Origin: Chryseobacterium arachidis
GTDB lineage: Bacteria; Bacteroidota; Bacteroidia; Flavobacteriales; Weeksellaceae
Direction of reading: 5' to 3'
NCBI RefSeq assembly: GCF_900129245.1
Contig: NZ_FQUT01000003.1
Location: 248,001-312,000 of the forward strand
Length of the DNA: 64,000 bases
Both the position numbers and the translations under genes were made by a program. Positions 58,488-64,000 of this stretch are shown here, in pieces; position 1 is the first letter of the stretch; each line of letters starts with the position of its first letter. Under the pieces are notes generated by a model that searched no databases, was not told the DNA's origin, and saw nothing but the letters and a program-made list of their open reading frames with translations.

Positions 58488-60814
58488 TGAAAAAAAATTA
58501 TCATACATATTTCAGATATCTGTTCAGTTTCGGAGTTGCTTCCGTAGCTCTTTCCTGCAGCAATACGAGGTACCTTAAAGAAGGCCAGATGCTTTACACC
58601 GGAGCTAAGATTAAGATTGAAAATGATACGCTGTCTAAAAATGAAAAAAAAGATCTGCAAACTGCATTGGAAGCCAATCTTACTCCAAAACCCAATTCTT
58701 CTTTCTTAGGATTGAGACCGAAATTATATTTTTATAATATTGCAAAAGAACCTAAAAAAGAAAAAGGATTCAATTACTGGCTGAAATATAAAGTGGGTGA
58801 AAAACCTGTTTTATTGGGTGATGTAGATCGTGAATTCAATAAAGATATTATTGAAAACTATTCTGAAAACAAAGGATATTTCAATGCAAAAGCAACGTAT
58901 GATACGGTTTCTAAGAATAAAAAAGCGCAGGTTATCTATACTTTGAGACCGGGGGCAAGATATCTGATCAGCAATGTTAAGTTCCAGAAAGATTCTTCAT
59001 TGGTGAATCAGGAAATCCAGAACCTTACAGGAAAAACTTTGTTAAAAGCAGGAAAACCCTTTGATCTGGATGTCATTAAAACCGAAAGAGAAAGAATCGA
59101 TAACGGATTAAAAGAAAAAGGGTTCTACTATTTTCATCCCGACAATATTATTGTTCAGGCCGACAGTACGGTAACCAAAAGCCACAATGTAGAGCTTAAT
59201 GTAAAGCTGAAGGACAATACGCCGGATCTTTCCACTCAGCAGTTCAGCATTGATAAAGTGATTGTTTTTCCGAATTACAATATTCAAGATGTAAAAAACG
59301 GGAAATACAAAATTCCGATGGAGGCAGATTCTCTTCAGAAATATGCGCATGAAGATATTTACGTTATTGATCCTCAAAATAAATTCAAACCAAAGATTTT
59401 CGACAGGGCTTTGTATTTTAAAAAAGGAGATCTTTATAACAGAACCAATCACAACCTTACGCTAAACCGGCTGATCAGTTTAGGAGTTTTTAAATTTGTT
59501 AAAAATGAATTTATTGTTTCAGACTCTTTACAGAATAAATTTGATGCCTATTATCTGCTGACTCCACGGGAACTTCAGTCTCTCCGCCTGGAAGCTTTAG
59601 GAAGAACAAACTCTGCAAATTACGCAGGAAGCGAACTGAATCTGAACTGGACACACAGAAACTTTTTCCGTGGAGCAGAACAGTTTAAAGCCTCAGTATA
59701 CGGAGCATTTGATGTACAGATCGGCGGACCGGAAAATGCTAAAAATATTTTCAGAGCCGGGAGCAATGTACAGCTTTCGATTCCTAGAATTGTGGCTCCG
59801 TTCCGTTTTAATTCTTCCAGTGCATTTGTACCGAGAACCAATATCAGTTTAGGGTATGAGTTCCAGAACCGTACGGAATATTATACTTTAAATACATTCA
59901 CCGGATCGTTTGGCTACAACTGGAAGGAAAACGCAAGAAAAGAACACGACCTGAAAATTATCGATATCACCTTAGTATCTCCTGCCAACGTTACCGATCT
60001 TTATAAACAATATGCCCAAAACAGTGATGCTTTGCAGAGGGTTGTCCAGAAACAGCTGATCTTCGGGCCAACCTATTCTTATACATATACCAACACGATG
60101 TTGCCGAAAACCAATACCATGTATTATAAAGGAACATTGGATTTAGCTGGAAATATTACAGGTTTGGTGACAGGAGCCAATGCAAAAAAAGATAAGGAAA
60201 AGGAGATCTTCGGAATCCCGTTCAGTCAGTATGCCAAGATTGAGAATGATTTCAGATTCTATCATAAGTTTAATGAAAAAACATCTTTAGCCACAAGATT
60301 TATCGGAGGCATTGCCTATCCTTACGGAAATTCTGAATTCATCCCTTTCTCCAAACAGTTCTTCTCCGGAGGGAGCAACAGTGTACGAGCATTCCGTGCA
60401 AGAACATTGGGGCCTGGAAGCTTTGATCCAAGAACCATTAACGACGGATTTTATTTTGATCAGTCGGGAGATATTAAATTGGAATTAAATGCAGAATACC
60501 GCGCGAATCTTTATAAATTTTTAAATGTTGCCCTCTTTGCAGATGCAGGAAATATATGGCTGGTGAATGATGACCCACAGCGGCCGGGAGCCAAATTTTC
60601 GAAAGAATTTTTAAGTGAAATTGCAGTGGGAGCCGGATTTGGTCTGAGACTTGATTTCTCTATTTTAATTTTAAGACTGGATCTTGCCATGCCATTGCGT
60701 ATCCCGTATTATGAAAAGAACGACCGATGGGCTTTTGATAAAATTAATTTCGGAGATTCCAACTGGAGAAGAGATAACCTTGTTTTGAATATTGCCATCG
60801 GATATCCTTTCTAA
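58487..60814 (+). CDS. BamA/TamA-family outer-membrane protein with lipoprotein signal
   Basis: 775 residues. The start ends in a lipobox (FGVASVALSCSNTRYLKEGQMLYTG), so the protein is probably lipidated, a known trait of Bacteroidota TamA-like proteins. POTRA-type repeats cover about 25-390; the Omp85 barrel follows, with FFSGGSNSVRAFRARTLGPGSF (the conserved loop-6 VRGF/Y-type motif) and C-terminal LNIAIGYPF ending in Phe. It inserts or assembles outer-membrane components, working with the TamB protein whose stop codon it overlaps (TAATG). Confidence 0.93.
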   Translation: MKKNYHTYFRYLFSFGVASVALSCSNTRYLKEGQMLYTGAKIKIENDTLSKNEKKDLQTALEANLTPKPNSSFLGLRPKLYFYNIAKEPKKEKGFNYWLKYKVGEKPVLLGDVDREFNKDIIENYSENKGYFNAKATYDTVSKNKKAQVIYTLRPGARYLISNVKFQKDSSLVNQEIQNLTGKTLLKAGKPFDLDVIKTERERIDNGLKEKGFYYFHPDNIIVQADSTVTKSHNVELNVKLKDNTPDLSTQQFSIDKVIVFPNYNIQDVKNGKYKIPMEADSLQKYAHEDIYVIDPQNKFKPKIFDRALYFKKGDLYNRTNHNLTLNRLISLGVFKFVKNEFIVSDSLQNKFDAYYLLTPRELQSLRLEALGRTNSANYAGSELNLNWTHRNFFRGAEQFKASVYGAFDVQIGGPENAKNIFRAGSNVQLSIPRIVAPFRFNSSSAFVPRTNISLGYEFQNRTEYYTLNTFTGSFGYNWKENARKEHDLKIIDITLVSPANVTDLYKQYAQNSDALQRVVQKQLIFGPTYSYTYTNTMLPKTNTMYYKGTLDLAGNITGLVTGANAKKDKEKEIFGIPFSQYAKIENDFRFYHKFNEKTSLATRFIGGIAYPYGNSEFIPFSKQFFSGGSNSVRAFRARTLGPGSFDPRTINDGFYFDQSGDIKLELNAEYRANLYKFLNVALFADAGNIWLVNDDPQRPGAKFSKEFLSEIAVGAGFGLRLDFSILILRLDLAMPLRIPYYEKNDRWAFDKINFGDSNWRRDNLVLNIAIGYPF

Positions 60815-60832
60815 TTCATTAAATAATTACAG

Positions 60833-61753
60833 ATGACAAAGCATATTAATTTTTTCTGGGACACATTAAATGAAACATTCAAAAAGTGGAATAATTCTTC
60901 TGCGTCTAATGATTCTGCAAGCTTAGCTTATTATGCTATTTTTTCTATCCCGGGATTATTAATTATCATCATCTGGATTGCCGGATATTTTTTTGGTGAG
61001 GAAGCCATCCGTGGTGAAATCAGCAATCAGATCAGTGGAATTATGGGGCAGGATGTGGCCAAAAGTATTCAGGATATGATTGCCGGAGCTTTAATTGATA
61101 AAGAAAATGTAATCATGAAGGCTGTAGGTGTCGGGTCACTTGTGTATGGTTCCACTACCTTGTTTTTTCAGCTTCAGCATTCGTTAAATACATTGTGGGA
61201 TGTACAGGCTGCTCCGAAAAAAGCTTTTGTAAAGTTTCTTTTAGACAGAGCTAATTCATTGGGAATGATCCTTATCATTGGTTTTTTACTGATGATTACG
61301 ATGGTTCTTTCCTCCCTGATCAGTGTTTTGAATAACTGGATTACCGCTTATTTCGGATTAGAAACTTATCTGTTGGTACAATTGGTGAATTTTATTATCG
61401 GTTTCGCCATCGTTATGTTTCTTTTTGCCTTGATGTTCAAAGTTCTCCCCGATGTAAAAGTCAGCTGGAAACCGGTTTGGCGAGGTGCTTTTCTGACAGC
61501 GGTTTTATTTACTTTAGGAAAATTTTTATTAAGTCTTTATTTCGGAACCGCAAAACCCACTTCCGCTTTCGGAGCCGCAGGAACGGTTATTCTGATCATG
61601 ATGTGGATTAATTATTCCTGCATGCTGATTTTTTTTGGCGCAGAATATACCAAGGTTTACGCCTATAAAAAGGGGCATACGATTATCCCGTCTAAACATG
61701 CAAAGTGGAGCGATGCAAAACTGTATGAAGAAAGCCAGAAAAAACCAATATAA
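60833..61753 (+). CDS. YihY/BrkB-family membrane protein
   Basis: 306 residues with about six membrane segments and the family motifs SLAYYAIFSIPGLLIIII near the start and SAFGAAGTVILIMMWINYSCMLIFFGAEYTKVYA near the end. The family is annotated as inner-membrane protein YihY/virulence factor BrkB; recent work links YihY-like proteins to phospholipid transport together with TamB/YhdP-type bridges, which fits its place 18 bases after the TamB/BamA-like pair. Not an RNase, despite an old name (RNase BN). Confidence 0.9.
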   Translation: MTKHINFFWDTLNETFKKWNNSSASNDSASLAYYAIFSIPGLLIIIIWIAGYFFGEEAIRGEISNQISGIMGQDVAKSIQDMIAGALIDKENVIMKAVGVGSLVYGSTTLFFQLQHSLNTLWDVQAAPKKAFVKFLLDRANSLGMILIIGFLLMITMVLSSLISVLNNWITAYFGLETYLLVQLVNFIIGFAIVMFLFALMFKVLPDVKVSWKPVWRGAFLTAVLFTLGKFLLSLYFGTAKPTSAFGAAGTVILIMMWINYSCMLIFFGAEYTKVYAYKKGHTIIPSKHAKWSDAKLYEESQKKPI

Positions 61754-61779
61754 AGGAACCCGTTTGAGTTCCTTTTTTT
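61752..61779 (+). terminator. Terminator of the tamB-BamA-like-yihY operon
   Basis: AAAGGAAC (61752-61759) with GTTCCTTT (61768-61775), then a T run. Confidence 0.88.
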
Positions 61780-61808
61780 GTTTATAACTTGCTTAAACTT
61801 TAACTTTA

Positions 61809-62291
61809 TTATGGTTCCGGATGGGTAGTCGGAGTATGGATAATATCATAATATTTTGAAGTATCCGCTGCATCAGGGTAAATTCTGTAGGTAAATTCGG
61901 TTTTCGTTAATAGCGTAATTTGTACCACTCGGGTAAATAATACGTTTCCATTATTATCTTTAGCAATAATAGTTCTCGTTTTGCCGTCTTCAGATACCGA
62001 CCAATCGCCTTGCATCTTTGGTGAATCATCGAGGTTATACATCGTAAATGTTCCGTTTTCTTTGAAATAAGCAAATCCTACAAAATTAGACACATTCGGA
62101 TCCGTTAAACTTACGGACTGTCCGTTTTGATTTTTGGATGAGGTGGTTTCCCAAGGCGTGGAAGACAGCAGCTGAGAAGGTGTAAGTACAACTTCTGCCA
62201 CAATTTCGTCATTATCTGAACTGCATGACACAACAGTTGCCGTGAAAACAAAAATAGAAGCGGCGTAGAAAATTTTCTTTAGTATATTCAT
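61809..62291 (-). CDS. Lipoprotein, DUF4822-like
   Basis: 160 residues with lipoprotein signal MNILKKIFYAASIFVFTATVVSC, so anchored after Cys23. The mature part (LTPSQLLSSTPWETTSSKNQ ... NGTFTMYNLDDSPKMQGDWSVSEDGKTRTI ... EFTYRIYPD) has the lipocalin-like layout of DUF4822 proteins. Function unknown. Convergent with the YihY gene and ahead of argS in the same direction, with a terminator between, so transcribed alone. Confidence 0.75.
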   Translation of the reverse strand: MNILKKIFYAASIFVFTATVVSCSSDNDEIVAEVVLTPSQLLSSTPWETTSSKNQNGQSVSLTDPNVSNFVGFAYFKENGTFTMYNLDDSPKMQGDWSVSEDGKTRTIIAKDNNGNVLFTRVVQITLLTKTEFTYRIYPDAADTSKYYDIIHTPTTHPEP

Positions 62292-62395
62292 TGGTACAAT
62301 TTATTTTTCACAAAATTATTGTTTCGGCATTGCCAAAAATTGTATAAAACATTCTGAATGTTGTAAAAACTATAACTCTGCCACGTTATACTAAA

Positions 62396-62422
62396 GAAAA
62401 AACCTTCAGAAGGTCTGAAGGT
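62396..62422 (-). terminator. Terminator of argS
   Basis: ACCTTCAGA (62402-62410) with TCTGAAGGT (62414-62422), 3-base loop; on the minus strand it continues into six T. Confidence 0.9.
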
Positions 62423-62432
62423 CTTGTTTTGT

Positions 62433-64000
62433 TTACATTCTATTTACGGTTGTTATCCCTAAAAGTTGTAAAGATTTTTGTATTGTTTTTGCCGTAAGAT
62501 CCGACAGGTTTAATCTTATTTGCTTTATATTTTCATCTTCCTGGATGACAATAGGATTACTTTGATAGAAAGAATTATATGTTTTTACCAAATCATAAAC
62601 ATAATTGGCTACTAAAGCCGGACTTAAAACTTCCGCTGCTTTCTGAACGACAATTTTATAATTTGTCAATTGCATAATCAATTCTTTTTCATATTGATTC
62701 AGCTGTACATCATTCACTTCTTTATATTCAAAATTTGCTTTTGCCAATAAAGACTGGATACGTGCAAAAGTATATTGAATGAAAGGTCCCGTATTTCCAT
62801 TAAAATCAATACTTTCTTCCGGATTGAAAAGCATTTTTTTCTTAGGATCAACTTTTAGCATGAAATATTTCAATGCACCCATTCCTACGTTTTCGTAGTT
62901 TGCTGCTTTTTCGTCTTCCGTTAAATTATCCAATTTACCTAATTCTTCAGCCGCAGATTTTGCAATATTGTGCATTTCCTGCATCAGATCATCAGCATCT
63001 ACAACGGTTCCTTCACGAGATTTCATTTTGCCGTTTGGAAGTTCTACCATTCCGTAAGACAAATGATATAAATGATCTGCCCACGAATATCCTAATTTTC
63101 CTAAGATTTTAAATAAAACCTGGAAGTGATAATCCTGTTCGTTTCCAACCGTGTAAATTAACTTTTGGATATTTCCTTCTTTAAAACGCTCTACGGCAGT
63201 TCCCAAATCCTGAGTCATATACACAGAAGTTCCGTCTGAACGTAATAATAATTTCTGATCCAAACCTTCATCTGTTAAATCACACCAAACTGAACCATCT
63301 TCTTTCTGGTACAAAACACCTTTATCCAAACCTTCCTGAATAAGGTCTTTTCCTAAAATATATGTATTGCTTTCGTACTGAACCTGATCGAAATCTACTC
63401 CTAATCTATTATATGTTTCGTTGAAACCTTTATAAACCCAAGAATTCATTTCGTTCCAGAGGTTTCTTACTTTTTCATCTCCGTTTTCCCAATCCAACAA
63501 CATTTTCTGAGCTTCTTTCATGATCTCAGTAAGCGGCTTGCAGATTTCTTTTAGATTTGATTTTTCAGATTCAAGCTTGCTTTCAATTTCTATGATTTCT
63601 TTAAATAAACCTGTAAATGTTTTAGTCTGTGCTCTGACAATTTCCATTTCTTTTTCATCGGAAATTTTCTCTTCTACATTTTTAGAAATAATTTCTTCCA
63701 CTTTTTTAGGAACCGCAGAAATCAATGAATCGTTATCCAAAGCTGCCTGAAATTGTTTTTTAAACTCTTCATGCAATGTAGATAATTCCGATACATCTGC
63801 TATCTGAATGGCTTCTTTTTTCTTATTTTCAAGAAGATCTATTTTTTCGTTTAAACTTTTGACTTCTTCTTTTTTAGGAGTATCAAAACGTTCAAAATTA
63901 TTTACTCTAAAATCATTAAAGATAATATTGGTCTGCTTTTTCAATTCCTTGTCAAACTCTACATAATATTTTCCAACGAAATGGTCTCCTTTTGTATCAG
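62433..64000 (-). CDS. argS: Arginine-tRNA ligase (5' part outside window)
   Basis: The frame is open to the window edge (entering as DTKGDHFVGKYYVEFDKEL), so about the first 60-80 residues with the HIGH motif lie outside. Visible class I features: LDQKLLLRSDGTSVYMTQDLGTAVERF, YTVGNEQDYHFQVLFKILGKLGYSWADHLYHLSYGMVELPNGKMKSREGTVV (the KMSKS region of ArgRS), and the C-terminal anticodon-binding domain (GPFIQYTFARIQSLLAKA ... NLSDLTAKTIQKSLQLLGITTVNRM). It charges tRNA-Arg. TTG at 63944 is not the start. Confidence 0.96.
   Translation of the reverse strand, partial: DTKGDHFVGKYYVEFDKELKKQTNIIFNDFRVNNFERFDTPKKEEVKSLNEKIDLLENKKKEAIQIADVSELSTLHEEFKKQFQAALDNDSLISAVPKKVEEIISKNVEEKISDEKEMEIVRAQTKTFTGLFKEIIEIESKLESEKSNLKEICKPLTEIMKEAQKMLLDWENGDEKVRNLWNEMNSWVYKGFNETYNRLGVDFDQVQYESNTYILGKDLIQEGLDKGVLYQKEDGSVWCDLTDEGLDQKLLLRSDGTSVYMTQDLGTAVERFKEGNIQKLIYTVGNEQDYHFQVLFKILGKLGYSWADHLYHLSYGMVELPNGKMKSREGTVVDADDLMQEMHNIAKSAAEELGKLDNLTEDEKAANYENVGMGALKYFMLKVDPKKKMLFNPEESIDFNGNTGPFIQYTFARIQSLLAKANFEYKEVNDVQLNQYEKELIMQLTNYKIVVQKAAEVLSPALVANYVYDLVKTYNSFYQSNPIVIQEDENIKQIRLNLSDLTAKTIQKSLQLLGITTVNRM

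Noticed and set aside
59108..59452. 114-codon antisense frame inside the BamA-like gene
   Set aside because: Opposite a well-supported POTRA region; no promoter or start context.

Overview
The window looks like a chromosomal segment from a Chryseobacterium-type flavobacterium (Bacteroidota). It is AT-rich. Promoters fit the Bacteroidota TTG / TAnnTTTG pattern rather than the sigma70 pattern. Gene families are typically flavobacterial: a fused CcoN-CcoO oxidase, a BamA-like protein with a lipobox next to TamB, a radical SAM / DUF4130 pair and a PAS-LuxR regulator. No rRNA and no CRISPR array are visible; one tRNA (Gln, TTG) is present.

Layout. 1-19400 is core chromosome: a radical SAM / DNA-metabolism pair, pfkA-gapA, an outer-membrane-type protein beside a PAS-LuxR regulator with an odd duplicated promoter, an MpaB-type oxygenase, a Flavo-1-like RNA, recA, htpG, an alkyltransferase-like protein, an SDR, an acyltransferase, a deoxyhypusine-synthase-like protein, arfB and menE. 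At 19492 lies tRNA-Gln, and a large serine recombinase runs antisense through it. From there to about 47.6 kb is an accessory island. 47.9-64.0 kb is core again: a nucleotide pyrophosphatase/phosphodiesterase, a small regulator, ccoNO-ccoP, a TamB/BamA-like envelope pair, a YihY protein, a lipoprotein and argS (cut by the window end).

The island carries mobility genes (serine recombinase, MobV-like relaxase with a 23-bp-arm palindrome over its start, tyrosine recombinase) and a dense set of defence genes. In order: an XRE regulator divergent from three unknown genes; a Hachiman pair (hamA-hamB); a phase-variable type I restriction-modification locus (hsdR-hsdM-hsdS, a tyrosine recombinase and two silent hsdS cassettes linked by perfect inverted repeats of 34, 30 and 21 bp); a two-gene operon of an ABC-type ATPase with a DUF4435/TOPRIM-like tail followed by a fused methyltransferase-specificity protein with no R subunit; and a 1223-residue RecD-like helicase with a C-terminal nuclease-like domain. 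No type IV secretion genes are seen, so the element would be mobilizable rather than self-conjugative.

How parts fit together. The hsdS shuffler can rebuild the expressed specificity subunit from two first and three second target-recognition domains. The ATPase/TOPRIM plus M-S operon is the best candidate for an undescribed or poorly described system: a self-marking methylase translationally coupled to an OLD/PARIS-like effector in place of a normal restriction subunit. In the core region, two 52-bp promoter modules (33-bp box, 11-bp gap, AAAATTTG) precede tiny open frames beside the PAS-LuxR gene and suggest a small peptide or leader regulon.
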